64,000 nucleotides of DNA from positions 62,001 through 126,000 of the forward strand of contig NZ_JADPMP010000009.1 in assembly GCF_015686655.1 (NCBI RefSeq), given 5' to 3'. The notes under the pieces are model-generated. The model was given only the letters and a program-made list of their open reading frames with translations, did not search any database and was not told where the DNA came from. The DNA is from Pontibacter sp. FD36 (GTDB lineage Bacteria; Bacteroidota; Bacteroidia; Cytophagales; Hymenobacteraceae). Every line of letters starts with the position of its first letter. Position 1 is the stretch's first letter. Shown piece after piece: positions 50,332-59,133 of the stretch. A program made the position numbers and the translations under genes.

Positions 50332-51364
50332 AGTGTTGGGGTATCTTGATGGTGGTTGTAAACTGATGGTCTTGTTGAGAGGTGCGCAGCAAGTCCTGCC
50401 GGGCGTAGAGCAGATATAGCCTGCGCTGAATGGAGTCGAGTCCGAAGCCGGTACCCTTGCGGGGCTGGCTCGTGGCCGGGTCATAGGGGTTTTGGGTGAT
50501 GATGGTCAGGTAGCCGTCCGCGGTAGTAGCCTTTACCTTGATAGCCGTCTCCCCCACCGTGTCGTAGAGTCCGAACTTGATGGCGTTTTCCACTACGGGC
50601 TGCAGCAAAAGGGCAGGCAGCTTCATACCTTGGCTATCCTCGGTAGCTTCTACTTCTACCTGCAACCTATGCCCGAAGCGCACTTTTTCGATGTCCAGGT
50701 ATAGCTGCAATTGCTTCAGCTCTTCCGCCAGGGGTACCAACTGGTTGTTGTCCTTGCGCAAGGTGCCGCGCAAGAAGTCTGACAGCTGTTGTACCATGCT
50801 GCGGGCCTGCTCCGGCCGACTCACCACCAGAGCACTGATGGAGTTGAGGCTATTGAACAGAAAATGTGGCTGCAGTTGCTGGCGCAGGTTATAGAGTTCG
50901 GCTTCGCGGGCCAGTTTCTCGGTGGCGGCTTTGCGCTTCTCAGCCTCCTGCAACTGACGGGTATAGAACCACAGCCAGGTTAGGAGGAGCATCAGCAAGA
51001 GCATCAGCCAGCTAAATGCGATGCGCATCGGCAGGGTTTTGTCGACAAAAGCCAGGTATGTGGTAGCTTCTGGTACCATCTGACCCATTATAAAGTCAAA
51101 CAGCAAGGTGCATATACCTGCCAAACCCAAACTCCAGCCCAGCAGAAATGCTCCCTGACGAATGCTCGGCTGATAGAACCGCAGGCCTGTACCTACAGCA
51201 AATCCACCCACAGCCAGTAAAACGTTCATCAGCAGGGCATCTGCCAGTATCAGTTTAAAGGCAAAGCCCGTTTGCCAGAGCACCAATACCAGCACCACCG
51301 ACCAAAGCAGGGCCCAGCCCAGATAGAGCAGCATGAGCCGTACCTGCGATGCGACCCCTTCCAT
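50306..51364 (-). CDS. LytS-like sensor histidine kinase
   Basis: 352 residues: four membrane helices (about 10-135), then a His-kinase domain with LQPHFLFNSLNSISALV near 172 (phospho-His in QPHFLFN) and the ATPase part with LLLQPVVENAIKFGL near 270 (N box) and KGTGFGLDSIQRRL near 318 (G box). No separate periplasmic sensor domain. Partner of the LytTR regulator; its start overlaps the stop of the LiaF-like gene by one base. Confidence 0.93.
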   Translation of the reverse strand: MEGVASQVRLMLLYLGWALLWSVVLVLVLWQTGFAFKLILADALLMNVLLAVGGFAVGTGLRFYQPSIRQGAFLLGWSLGLAGICTLLFDFIMGQMVPEATTYLAFVDKTLPMRIAFSWLMLLLMLLLTWLWFYTRQLQEAEKRKAATEKLAREAELYNLRQQLQPHFLFNSLNSISALVVSRPEQARSMVQQLSDFLRGTLRKDNNQLVPLAEELKQLQLYLDIEKVRFGHRLQVEVEATEDSQGMKLPALLLQPVVENAIKFGLYDTVGETAIKVKATTADGYLTIITQNPYDPATSQPRKGTGFGLDSIQRRLYLLYARQDLLRTSQQDHQFTTTIKIPQHYEKMPDNR

Positions 51365-52212
51365 TAGTAACTCTTGATGTTGAGTCCGCCAAAGAGGGTG
51401 GTGCCTTTCAGTATGAGCACCTTATTGGGGTCGTAGCCCTGTGGCATTGCAGGTCGCTTGTCGTCGATGCCGCCCAGGATGGCCACCATTTCGTCGGACT
51501 TGATTTGCCAGTGTGGCGGTACGATGAGCGTAGTTCCCCCAAAGATCTGGGTCGCCTCCAGCACGATCGGGTGTTGTATGTCGGCCTGCATCAGGTTAAG
51601 TTCTGTGCCTCCAAACACGCTCACCACTTCCCCTCCCTTGAAGTTCTTAGAGACGATGTTTTTTTTTATGCCTCCGAGTATCGCCACACTGTCAAGTTGA
51701 TCTTCAGGCCCTCCTGCCGTATAACCCTGGTTGCCGTCATATCCGCTGGAGGTATAAGCTTCGTTGCCGGTGTAGTCGGTATAGCCACCAGGATAGGCGC
51801 CGTTCACAGGGTCGGTATAGTAGCCGGGGGTTTCCTCTGGTCTTGGCTCGGGGCCAGGTCCCACCTGGTTTTCCCAGGGGTTGCGCTTCTTTGGCTTCAT
51901 GATCAGCCACAGCCCCAGACCGATGATCAGGATAGGCCAGAAGTACAGCTTCAGGTTGATATCGAGAAAGAAGTGCCTGTCGAGCAGAAAAACGCCACCG
52001 ATCACGATCAGCACCAGCCAGCTTGGTTTCTGAAAGGAATGCTTAAAGCCCAGAAACAGGCCCAGTGCAATCAGGAACATTGGCCAGGAAAACACCCAGC
52101 TCGGTAGAAAGAAAATACCCATCTTGGCAGTGAGCAACAGCACACCTACCATCAGGAGAAAAACGCCGGCCATTTTGCCGGAACCGCCTCTATTGTATTC
52201 TTGATTTTTCAT
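51364..52212 (-). CDS. LiaI/LiaF-like membrane protein
   Basis: 282 residues: four membrane helices in two hairpins (about 14-57 and 62-105), a Gly/Tyr/Pro-rich linker (about 115-170), and a C-terminal repeat domain with VAILGGIKKNIVSKNFKGGEVVSVFGG and VAILGGIDDKR, characteristic of the LiaF C-terminal (DUF2154-like) fold. In Firmicutes LiaF restrains an envelope-stress kinase; here it is translationally coupled to a LytS-like kinase, suggesting a similar envelope-stress circuit (inference). Confidence 0.82.
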   Translation of the reverse strand: MKNQEYNRGGSGKMAGVFLLMVGVLLLTAKMGIFFLPSWVFSWPMFLIALGLFLGFKHSFQKPSWLVLIVIGGVFLLDRHFFLDINLKLYFWPILIIGLGLWLIMKPKKRNPWENQVGPGPEPRPEETPGYYTDPVNGAYPGGYTDYTGNEAYTSSGYDGNQGYTAGGPEDQLDSVAILGGIKKNIVSKNFKGGEVVSVFGGTELNLMQADIQHPIVLEATQIFGGTTLIVPPHWQIKSDEMVAILGGIDDKRPAMPQGYDPNKVLILKGTTLFGGLNIKSY

Positions 52213-52382
52213 GGTTTTATTTCGCTTAGTTTTAAGATCTGTACCAAAGGTATAAGATGCCCTTGCTCAGTTCAATGGCTATTAGGTTACCCCCGGACAG
52301 AAGTCGGTAAACGGCCGGTTGGCGTCGGTAAACCAAGTTAGGTTTTATTCACCGAATGGCAAGGTATAGCAAAGCGCCTTAT

Positions 52383-52416
52383 TTTGCCTTTCACATTTCG
52401 CAAATTATTATCTTTG
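52383..52416 (+). promoter_or_regulatory. Promoter of pheS
   Basis: TTTG at 52383-52386 and TATCTTTG (perfect TAnnTTTG) at 52409-52416. The start codon of pheS follows only 6 bp later, so transcription would begin at or next to the ATG. Confidence 0.55.
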
Positions 52417-52422
52417 CATACT

Positions 52423-53451
52423 ATGGTTGAGAATATACAGAGAGTAGCACAAGAGATAGAGGCCGCGCAGCTTGGTAGCGCAGCCGAGTTGGAGCAATTC
52501 AGAATCGCTTACATTGGCCGCAAAGGCGCTATAGCCGCCCTTTTTGACGACCTCAAATCCGTGGCACCCGAGCAGCGTCGACAGGTAGGCCAGGAGCTAA
52601 ACCAGCTCAAGAATAAAGCCCAGGCCCGGTTTGATGAGGCGCAGGAGCAGTTGGCCAATGCTTCGGCAGGCGCTGAAGCTGAGAACGCTTTTGACTTTAC
52701 GCTACCTCCTATACCTAATACATTGGGCACCCGCCATCCACTTTCACTGGTGCGTGCCGAGATCGTGCGCATTTTTGAGCGCATCGGCTTCAACGTGGCC
52801 GACGGACCGGAGATCGAGGACGACTGGCACAACTTCACCGCCCTGAACTTCCCGGAAAACCATCCGGCCCGTGAAATGCAGGACACGTTCTTCCTGAGCG
52901 AGGACCGTGACAAACTGTTGCGTACCCATACCTCCAACGTGCAGGTGCGCCTGATGGAGAACAACCAGCCGCCGCTGCGCAGCATCATGCCGGGCCGCGT
53001 ATACCGCAACGAAGCCATTTCAGCCCGTGCGCACATGGTATTCCAGCAAGTGGAGGGCCTTTATGTGAACAAAGGTGTGAGCTTCAAAGACCTGAAAGAG
53101 ACACTTTATTACTTCGCGAAAGAGATGTTCGGACAGGACACCAAGATCCGTTTCCGCCCGTCGTTCTTCCCGTTCACGGAGCCAAGCGCCGAGATTGATA
53201 TCTCCTGCCTGATCTGCAAAGGCGAGGGTTGCAACATCTGTAAACAATCGGGCTGGGTAGAGATCGGCGGTGCCGGCATGGTAGACCCGAACGTACTCAG
53301 CAACTGCGGCATCGATCCGGAGGTATATTCCGGCTTTGCTTTCGGTATGGGTATCGAGCGCATCACCATGCTCCGCTACCAGATCAAAGACCTGCGCCTA
53401 TTCACCGAAAACGACGTACGCTTCCTGCGACAATTCAAAGGAGTGATTTAA
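52423..53451 (+). CDS. pheS: Phenylalanyl-tRNA synthetase alpha subunit
   Basis: 342 residues from the ATG at 52423. N-terminal tRNA-binding coiled coil (EIEAAQLGSAAELEQFRIAYIGRKG), then the class II catalytic domain: HPLSLVRAEIVRIFERIGF near 105, FRPSFFPFTEPSAEIDISC near 238 (motif region with Phe pocket), and GFAFGMGIERITMLRYQI near 305 (motif 3 Arg). Charges tRNA-Phe together with PheT, which is not in the window. A mid-domain CxxC...CxxC (CLICKGEGCNIC) is present. Confidence 0.97.
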   Translation: MVENIQRVAQEIEAAQLGSAAELEQFRIAYIGRKGAIAALFDDLKSVAPEQRRQVGQELNQLKNKAQARFDEAQEQLANASAGAEAENAFDFTLPPIPNTLGTRHPLSLVRAEIVRIFERIGFNVADGPEIEDDWHNFTALNFPENHPAREMQDTFFLSEDRDKLLRTHTSNVQVRLMENNQPPLRSIMPGRVYRNEAISARAHMVFQQVEGLYVNKGVSFKDLKETLYYFAKEMFGQDTKIRFRPSFFPFTEPSAEIDISCLICKGEGCNICKQSGWVEIGGAGMVDPNVLSNCGIDPEVYSGFAFGMGIERITMLRYQIKDLRLFTENDVRFLRQFKGVI

Positions 53452-53471
53452 TTCTGAATGAGTGATTGAGC

Positions 53472-53528
53472 GAATGGGTGAATGTTTTGTTTCTTTAAGT
53501 ATAGCAAAGCATTCACCCATTCTTTTTT
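53472..53528 (+). terminator. Rho-independent terminator of pheS
   Basis: GAATGGGTGAATG (53472-53484) and CATTCACCCATTC (53510-53522), a 13-bp perfect stem followed by TTTTTT. Confidence 0.75.
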
Positions 53529-53545
53529 AACAGACAACCAAGGCT

Positions 53546-54403
53546 ATGAAATTTGAGAACATCAAAACGATAGGTATAGTAGGTGCCGGCACGATGGGGC
53601 AAGGCATTGCGCAGATCTGTGCGCAGGCCGGGTATAAGACCATTCTGTTCGATATCAATGCGCAGGTGCTCAAGAAAGCCGAAGCGACTACCGTTAAAAA
53701 CCTCGACAAAGGTATAGAGCGCGGCAAGCTGACCGAAGCTGATAAACAGGTGGCGCTGGAGAACATATCTTATACTGGTGATACACTGCAGCTGAGCTGC
53801 GACGTTATTATTGAGGCTGTGGTAGAGCGCCTGGAGGTAAAACAGAGCATTTTCAAAGATCTGGATGCCGTGAATACGCCTGATACAATCTTTGCCTCCA
53901 ACACCTCGTCTATACCTATTACCCGCATCGCAGCGGGTATACCGCACCCGGAGCGGGTAGTGGGCATGCACTTCTTTAACCCGGCCCATATCATGAAGCT
54001 GGTGGAAGTGATCTCAGGAGCCGCTACCTCGCCGGAAGTGGCTGAAACGATCAAGCAGCTTGCCCTGAAATTGGAGAAGAAGCCTGTCATGGCAAAAGAT
54101 GCTCCTGGTTTTATTGTGAACCGGGTGGCGCGCCACTTTTATGTAGAGGGGCTCAAGCTGCTCGAAGAAGGTGTGACCGATGCCAAAGGTATAGATCGGC
54201 TTATGCAGGCCAGCGGCTTTAAGATGGGCCCCTTTGAACTGATGGACCTGATCGGCGTAGACACCAATTACTCTGTTACCTCCTCCATGTTTGAGGCTTT
54301 CCATTATGACCCGAAATTCAGACCGAGCCGCATACAGCAGCAGAAAGTGGATGCCGGCCACCATGGCCGCAAGTCTGGCAAAGGCTTCTACGATTACCAG
54401 TAA
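53546..54403 (+). CDS. hbd: 3-hydroxybutyryl-CoA dehydrogenase
   Basis: 285 residues. NAD-binding motif GIVGAGTMGQGIAQICAQAG near residue 11; catalytic site VGMHFFNPAHIMKLVEVI near 138 (His, with Asn/Glu partners); C-terminal dimer domain KDAPGFIVNRVARHFY and FKMGPFELMDLIGVD. Oxidises (S)-3-hydroxybutyryl-CoA, in fatty-acid or aromatic degradation or butanoate metabolism. No other beta-oxidation genes are next to it. Its end overlaps the start of the following lipoprotein gene. Confidence 0.93.
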   Translation: MKFENIKTIGIVGAGTMGQGIAQICAQAGYKTILFDINAQVLKKAEATTVKNLDKGIERGKLTEADKQVALENISYTGDTLQLSCDVIIEAVVERLEVKQSIFKDLDAVNTPDTIFASNTSSIPITRIAAGIPHPERVVGMHFFNPAHIMKLVEVISGAATSPEVAETIKQLALKLEKKPVMAKDAPGFIVNRVARHFYVEGLKLLEEGVTDAKGIDRLMQASGFKMGPFELMDLIGVDTNYSVTSSMFEAFHYDPKFRPSRIQQQKVDAGHHGRKSGKGFYDYQ

Positions 54404-54815
54404 GCTCCTTTGCCTGCTGGCGTTGCTGATGCTTGCCTCTTGCGGCAGCGATAACCCAGGCCCGGGTATACCCAATGTACCTGTAAGCGAGCAGATCAAT
54501 GTCAACAGCCAGCTGTACACGCGTCTGCGCCAGGATGGAGGCTATGTATACCTGAACTCCGGTTACAAAGGCATCATTGTGATCCGGCAGCATGCGAACC
54601 TATACCTGGCTTTTGAGCGAGCCTGCCCCTATGACCCTACCGCGAGCGCACCTTGCGGCCAGGTGGAGGCAGACCAGTCCAACCTGTTTATTGTGGACAC
54701 TTGCTGCGGATCCCAGTTCAATTTTCAGGGAGGTGTGAGTGCGGGTCCCGCTGTATATGGCCTCAGGCAGTACCGCACCGCACTGAATGGCTCTCTGCTC
54801 TCCATTTTTAATTAA
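54363..54815 (+). CDS. Rieske-fold-like lipoprotein without cluster ligands
   Basis: 150 residues from the ATG at 54363, overlapping hbd by 41 bp. Lipobox LASC (Cys27). The C-terminal 90 residues follow the Rieske layout: ...LYLAFERACPYDP...C (box I), LFIVDTCCGSQFNFQGGVSAGPAVYGLRQY (box II, with the typical GS-x-F and GPA...L). Compared with CTHxGC/CPCHGS, the cluster ligands are Cys88, Tyr90 (for His), Asp113 (for Cys) and Cys115 (for His), while the two disulfide cysteines (98 and 114) remain. It probably keeps the fold but binds no [2Fe-2S] cluster. Confidence 0.65.
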   Translation: MAASLAKASTITSKLLCLLALLMLASCGSDNPGPGIPNVPVSEQINVNSQLYTRLRQDGGYVYLNSGYKGIIVIRQHANLYLAFERACPYDPTASAPCGQVEADQSNLFIVDTCCGSQFNFQGGVSAGPAVYGLRQYRTALNGSLLSIFN

Positions 54816-54951
54816 ATTTTTCGGATTGATTCACAACCATTTACAACTTACTCGAAATATTTTTTAGCCCAGTACTTGCGTAGTAAGCTTAGGCGCCGTA
54901 ATATTGCACCATCATTCGACGGTAGAGGCCGTCACTGAACATAAATAAGAT

Positions 54952-55025
54952 TCCTCCTTAGCTCAGTTGGTTAGAGCACCTGACTGTTAATCAGGGGGTC
55001 CCTGGTTCGAGCCCAGGAGGGGGAG
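54952..55025 (+). tRNA. tRNA-Asn (anticodon GTT)
   Basis: 74-nt cloverleaf: acceptor TCCTCCT/AGGGGGA, D arm GCTCAGTTGGTTAGAGC, anticodon stem CCTGA/TCAGG around CTGTTAA (anticodon GTT), T arm CCTGG-TTCGAGC-CCAGG, discriminator G. CCA not encoded. Confidence 0.95.
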
Positions 55026-55033
55026 CTTAAAGA

Positions 55034-55073
55034 AAAAGCCACTTACGAGTAAAATCGTCAAGTGGCTTTTTTT
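55034..55073. terminator. Bidirectional terminator between tRNA-Asn and the AI-2E gene
   Basis: AAAAGCCACTT-acgagtaaaatcgtc-AAGTGGCTTTTTTT; its T-run touches the stop of the convergent gene. Confidence 0.8.
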
Positions 55074-56103
55074 ATTTCTCTTTAACCTCTGCCTCTAGCA
55101 CGTCCTTCACATACAACTCCTGCACGATCACCATTAGCACGGCTAGTATCGGGGCGGCTAATAGCAGCCCTAACGCTCCCAGCAGCAAACCAAGCAACAC
55201 CTGAAAGAACAGTAGCAGGGCCGGTGGCAGGTCTACTGTCTTCTTGAAAATGATGGGAGTCAGCACATAACTCTCCACCATCTGAATGCCGCCATAGATC
55301 AGAATCACATACAGCGCCATCTGCCCTCCTTCCATCAGACCGACGAGCACAGCAGGCACCCCTGCCAGCCATGGGCCAATGTTGGGCACAAACGCGAAAA
55401 GAAAAGCGATGAAGGCCAAAGCGAATGCCAGGGGTAACCCGATCAGACTATAGCCAATGGCGGTACTGATACCAATCATAGACATAGCCAGCAGCATAGC
55501 CACCAGCCATCCCCGTAGGGTACTGTAGCACTTATCCAGCACCTCCAGTATTCGTGTCCGCTTATGGACTGGGAACAGCTTCACCAGCCCATGTGTGTAG
55601 AGGGTCGGACTGGCGGCCAGGAACAAGGCTGTGATGACGACTATTACAAGATCGGCCAGGAACCCGAGTGTCGTATAAAAAGCGCCGGTAACCTGCGAGA
55701 AAAGATTCTCTTGTTTCGAGAGAGCACCTTCAAAGTTTTCAGGTAGCTTCTCCGCGACCCGCTCTCCCCAGCCTCGCTCACCCAGCCAGTTTCTCAGTTG
55801 CTCAATGGACTTAGGCAAGGTTTCCCGCATCTCGCCTACCTGCTCTGCTATAGTGGGTGCCAACAACCAAAAGGCCCCTATTATCAGACCGAAGAAAAGC
55901 AGCACGGACAGCAGTAGTGCCACCCACCGCTTCATTCCCGTTTTTTGGACAATCCACTCCGCCATACCACTGAAGAGCACGGCAAGCAGAATGCCTGAAA
56001 AGACCAGCAGAAAAAAGTAACCTTGGCTTATTAAAAGGTAAGCGATAAGAACCATTAAGACCCCTGCCGCAAACCGCTTAATGAAATTATAGAAATCTAG
56101 CAT
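55072..56103 (-). CDS. AI-2E family transporter
   Basis: 343 residues with about eight membrane helices and the family's central amphipathic region (VGEMRETLPKSIEQLRNWLGERGWG). Conserved C-terminal block FAFVPNIGPWLAGVPAVLVGL near 235 and IQMVESYVLTPIIFKKTVDLPPALLL near 275. Members move autoinducer-2, antibiotics or ions (Na+/H+); the substrate here is unknown. Monocistronic. Confidence 0.92.
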   Translation of the reverse strand: MLDFYNFIKRFAAGVLMVLIAYLLISQGYFFLLVFSGILLAVLFSGMAEWIVQKTGMKRWVALLLSVLLFFGLIIGAFWLLAPTIAEQVGEMRETLPKSIEQLRNWLGERGWGERVAEKLPENFEGALSKQENLFSQVTGAFYTTLGFLADLVIVVITALFLAASPTLYTHGLVKLFPVHKRTRILEVLDKCYSTLRGWLVAMLLAMSMIGISTAIGYSLIGLPLAFALAFIAFLFAFVPNIGPWLAGVPAVLVGLMEGGQMALYVILIYGGIQMVESYVLTPIIFKKTVDLPPALLLFFQVLLGLLLGALGLLLAAPILAVLMVIVQELYVKDVLEAEVKEK

Positions 56104-56332
56104 TAAGGAATTGACTCTTTATAAACATGAAAACACTTTCATGTGTTTACTCATACAGGGGGCCTTAGGTTAAGAAGCAGCCAGCAGCTTCCACAGCACC
56201 TCACCCCTTATAAGCCAACCTTTTACTTAAAAAGCAAGTATCTGATATATATGACAATTTCGTCATATTACCGCAACCGCACTCTCTATAAGAGTGTTAG
56301 GCGCTGCGCTATAACCTAAACAAAATAAGACT

Positions 56333-56503
56333 ATGAAAAATATAAGACTATACCTCCCCGTCCTTTTCGTCCTGATGGCAGTTACCATGAGTAGTTGCGA
56401 ATTGATAGGAGACATCTTCAAAGCCGGTATGTGGACCGCGCTCATCATCATCGTTCTGATTGTGGCCCTGGTAGGCTGGCTCTTCAGCAGATTCAGACGA
56501 TAA
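56333..56503 (+). CDS. Small lipoprotein/membrane peptide (56 aa)
   Basis: 56 residues (MKNIRLYLPVLFVLMAVTMS... ending LFSRFRR). The first segment ends in MSSCELIGD, a plausible lipobox (Cys22), followed by a second membrane helix (about 33-50) and a basic tail. Similar tiny proteins are common and uncharacterised in Bacteroidota. It has its own terminator. Confidence 0.65.
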   Translation: MKNIRLYLPVLFVLMAVTMSSCELIGDIFKAGMWTALIIIVLIVALVGWLFSRFRR

Positions 56504-56522
56504 ACACAATACCTAACAAAAG

Positions 56523-56549
56523 AAAAGGGAGCCAATCGGCTCCCTTTTT
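56523..56549. terminator. Rho-independent terminator
   Basis: AAAAGGGAGCC-aatc-GGCTCCCTTTTTG between the small lipoprotein gene and the convergent hydroxylase gene. Confidence 0.8.
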
Positions 56550-56566
56550 GATTTCGATGGACTGCT

Positions 56567-57181
56567 CTATTTTGAGTTAGTGCGTTTCGGCATCGTTCCC
56601 AGTATGTAGTCCCAGAGCGGAGAAGATACACCGTAAGCCACGTTCGGGTCTTTGTAGTGGTGAATACTATGGTGAATCCAAAGCTGCTTCAGGAAGTTCT
56701 TAGGCGGTGCGTATGCGTGCACGGCATAATGCACGAACAGGTATAGCGCATAACCAAACAGCAGCCCGGCCACTACACCGAATACAAACTGCCCGAAGAT
56801 CAGCTTGAACACAAAGAAAAAGAACGAGGCGATGAACAAGCTAACAATCGGCGGCATAGCCAGGCGCTCTTTGTCTTTCGGGTACTCGTGGTGATTGCCG
56901 TGAAAGGTATACTGAATGCGCTCCTTCATCGGCGTATCGGTATCCATATGGAACACGAAGCGGTGCGCGCAGTATTCGATCAGTGAGAAGATAAGCCAGC
57001 CCAGCAGAAAGAAGCCGATCGCCTCCAGCACATTAATAAAGCTATACGTGATGCCATAGTAAATCAGCCCGATGGCAATGACGATAAAAATAGAAATAGG
57101 CAGTGCAATGTGTGTACGTGTCAGTCTTTCCAGCACAGGATTCTGGAATATCTGGGCTTGTCCTTTGTGATTGGGTTTCAT
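56567..57181 (-). CDS. Sterol desaturase/fatty acid hydroxylase family protein
   Basis: 204 residues with four membrane helices and the His motifs of membrane di-iron hydroxylases in order: EYCAHRFVFHMDTD near 67 (HxxxH), HGNHHEYP near 93 (HxxHH), YLFVHYAVHA near 150 and IHHSIHHYKDPNVAYG near 170 (HHxxHH). Likely hydroxylates the 2-position of a fatty acyl chain (sphingolipid or ornithine/glycine lipid), since the size fits fatty acid 2-hydroxylase-like enzymes; the exact lipid is inferred. Confidence 0.88.
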   Translation of the reverse strand: MKPNHKGQAQIFQNPVLERLTRTHIALPISIFIVIAIGLIYYGITYSFINVLEAIGFFLLGWLIFSLIEYCAHRFVFHMDTDTPMKERIQYTFHGNHHEYPKDKERLAMPPIVSLFIASFFFFVFKLIFGQFVFGVVAGLLFGYALYLFVHYAVHAYAPPKNFLKQLWIHHSIHHYKDPNVAYGVSSPLWDYILGTMPKRTNSK

Positions 57182-57288
57182 AGTCAGATTTTGCTAAAAA
57201 CGGATTTTTACCGCAAAATTAGTTAAATATTAGGTATCCCGTATGTATTTATCCGCTGCAACACATAAGCGGAAACGAGGAGTTTTTG

Positions 57289-57804
57289 TTATGGTTTAAC
57301 TAACGATTCTAACCGTCCAATGTTATACCTTTTTCCCGATACCGTATACTTAGCCTGCTTGTAGAATACCAGACGTTCAGCTAATGTTTTGACTATGAAA
57401 TCCTTTAGCTCTTCTTCGCTTTTCTGAGCCAGCAAGGGACGCTGGCTCAGGTTTGTCAAAAGCAGTCGTTGCGTGAGTTCTTCAGCCGGCACGTCCAGAA
57501 AAATGCTCGTGCCGTGCTGGTTGATAAATGCCATGTTGTCGAAGAAGCAGGGTGCGCCGCCGCCAGTAGCTACCACAGCTTGCTCAAATTCCTGCACTAC
57601 CGACTCCAGCGCCTGCCGTTCCTTCTGTCGAAAGCCCTCCTGCCCCCCTGCGGCAAACAGCTGCGCAATGCTGCAGCCTTCCCTTTGCTCAAGGTACTCG
57701 TCGAGGTCCACGAAGGTATAGCCCAGCCGCTCAGCCAGCTGTCGACCCAAAGTGGTCTTGCCAGCCCCCATCATACCGATCAGGAAAATGCGTTGCGTGC
57801 TCAA
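57289..57804 (-). CDS. aroK: Shikimate kinase
   Basis: 171 residues, normal length. Walker A GMMGAGKTTLGRQLA near 6, FVDLDEYLEQREG near 31 (Asp for shikimate and metal), GFRQKERQALESV near 58 (Arg), VATGGGAPCF near 78, and lid region RPLLAQKSEEEL. Phosphorylates shikimate in the chorismate pathway. Second gene of a unit with the DoxX protein (18-bp gap). Confidence 0.95.
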   Translation of the reverse strand: MSTQRIFLIGMMGAGKTTLGRQLAERLGYTFVDLDEYLEQREGCSIAQLFAAGGQEGFRQKERQALESVVQEFEQAVVATGGGAPCFFDNMAFINQHGTSIFLDVPAEELTQRLLLTNLSQRPLLAQKSEEELKDFIVKTLAERLVFYKQAKYTVSGKRYNIGRLESLVKP

Positions 57805-57822
57805 AGCTAAGGTATAGTGCTT

Positions 57823-58914
57823 TTACAGCAAGCTCACCAGCTCCGACACATCTGGTGTGTCGTTGTGGTGCCACATGCCTTTTACGGTGCCGTCCTGCAG
57901 CAGCATGGTGCCGGGGTTGGCACGCATCATGGTTTTGAGTACAGTGCCGTCGCCGAAGAAGTACGGAGCAGCCAGACCCACCTCGTGGCGGAAGGCCTCA
58001 AACTCCTGACGGCCGGAGGAAGTGATGACTACAGGCGTTATACCCTGTTGCTCGGCTTCCTGTACCAGCTTGCTTATCTGCTCGATGTTGCTGCGGTTGG
58101 CTTTCTCTACATTGTGCACGATCACCAGCAGCTTGTTGCCGCTCAGGATTTCCTGTGTGAAATCTCCCTGATCGTTCCACACGTTAAAGTCGGTGATCTT
58201 CGGACCATCCTCCGGATTCACCGCTACCATCTCCTTGAAGGTATAGGCTTCATCCATCGGGTACTCCTCAAACTCCTCCTCTTCTCCATCTTTCACCATC
58301 ACATATTTGTAACGCAACGGTGCCGAAGGCTTCATCAGGGCCGGAATGTTATTGCCAATTTTATAAGCGCGGAAATCGACATAAGGCAGATGCTCATAAG
58401 CGTACCAGCCAATGCCAACCGAAATCAGGGCGGTAAGCGCTGTTACGGCTGCTCCCACTTTGGGCTGCACGATTGGTTGCAGGTAGCGTTTATAAAGGAG
58501 CAGCCAAATGATCATTACCAGCAATACTATGTCTTTGGTGAACGACTCCCACGGCGTGAGCTTGATGGCATCTCCGAAACAGCCGCAATCGGTCACTTTG
58601 TTGAAGTATGCCGAGTAAAAGGTCAGGAAGGTGAAGAACACGATCATGGCCAGCAGCAGCCACAGTACCTCCTTGAGTTTCCAGCGGATAAGCAGCGCCA
58701 CCCCCAGCACGATCTCAGCCGCACTCAGGAAAATGGAAAGAAACAGCGCTGCCGGTACCAGCGACAGAAACACGGGCGAAATATCGTGAGCGAATACTTC
58801 AAAGTACTCCTCCAGTTTAATGGCCGTACCCACCGGGTCGTTGATTTTGATCAGTCCTGAGAAGATGAACAGGACGCCCACAAAGAGCCAGAAAAATTTA
58901 GTGATGTAGCGCAT
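57823..58914 (-). CDS. DoxX/MauE-like membrane protein with C-terminal thioredoxin-like domain (BT_3928 type)
   Basis: 363 residues. About five membrane helices in the first 200 residues; LFIFSGLIKINDPVGTAIKLEEYFEVF near 17 is the DoxX/MauE-type start. Three helices follow, with a CGCFGD motif near 112. The soluble C-terminal part (about 240-360) is thioredoxin-like but without a CxxC (ILSGNKLLVIVHNVEKANRSN; IEQISKLVQEAEQQGITPVVITSS). Known only as a conserved Bacteroidota family. Co-directional with aroK. Confidence 0.85.
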   Translation of the reverse strand: MRYITKFFWLFVGVLFIFSGLIKINDPVGTAIKLEEYFEVFAHDISPVFLSLVPAALFLSIFLSAAEIVLGVALLIRWKLKEVLWLLLAMIVFFTFLTFYSAYFNKVTDCGCFGDAIKLTPWESFTKDIVLLVMIIWLLLYKRYLQPIVQPKVGAAVTALTALISVGIGWYAYEHLPYVDFRAYKIGNNIPALMKPSAPLRYKYVMVKDGEEEEFEEYPMDEAYTFKEMVAVNPEDGPKITDFNVWNDQGDFTQEILSGNKLLVIVHNVEKANRSNIEQISKLVQEAEQQGITPVVITSSGRQEFEAFRHEVGLAAPYFFGDGTVLKTMMRANPGTMLLQDGTVKGMWHHNDTPDVSELVSLL

Positions 58915-59005
58915 TTTGAGTTTGGGATTTTAAGAGTTTGGGAGTTTAGGAAATCGCAAAAGCCGATTCACCTACTCTACCTGACACCTTCTATTAAAGG
59001 ACTTT

Positions 59006-59119
59006 TGTCATTTCGAACATGCCCGAGACGTGAGTCGAAGGGGGCGAGCGTAGCTCAGAGAAATCTGAAACTATCTTGGAAATCAATCCTCCAGATCTCT
59101 CCTATCGTCGAGATGACAT
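59006..59119. repeat. Palindromic intergenic repeat (REP-like)
   Basis: TGTCATTTCGA at the left and TCGAGATGACA at the right, with inner GAGAAATCTG / CCAGATCTCTC pairs, a 114-bp imperfect inverted repeat. This layout is the common Bacteroidota intergenic repeat (TGTCATTTCGA...AGAAATCT...). Lies between the DoxX and DUF1599 genes in an otherwise empty 220-bp gap. Confidence 0.7.
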
Positions 59120-59133
59120 TCTTTTATCTATAC

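Noticed and set aside
57817..58860. 347-codon plus-strand frame
   Set aside because: Antisense shadow of the DoxX-type gene; composition is His/Val-rich and unlike a protein.
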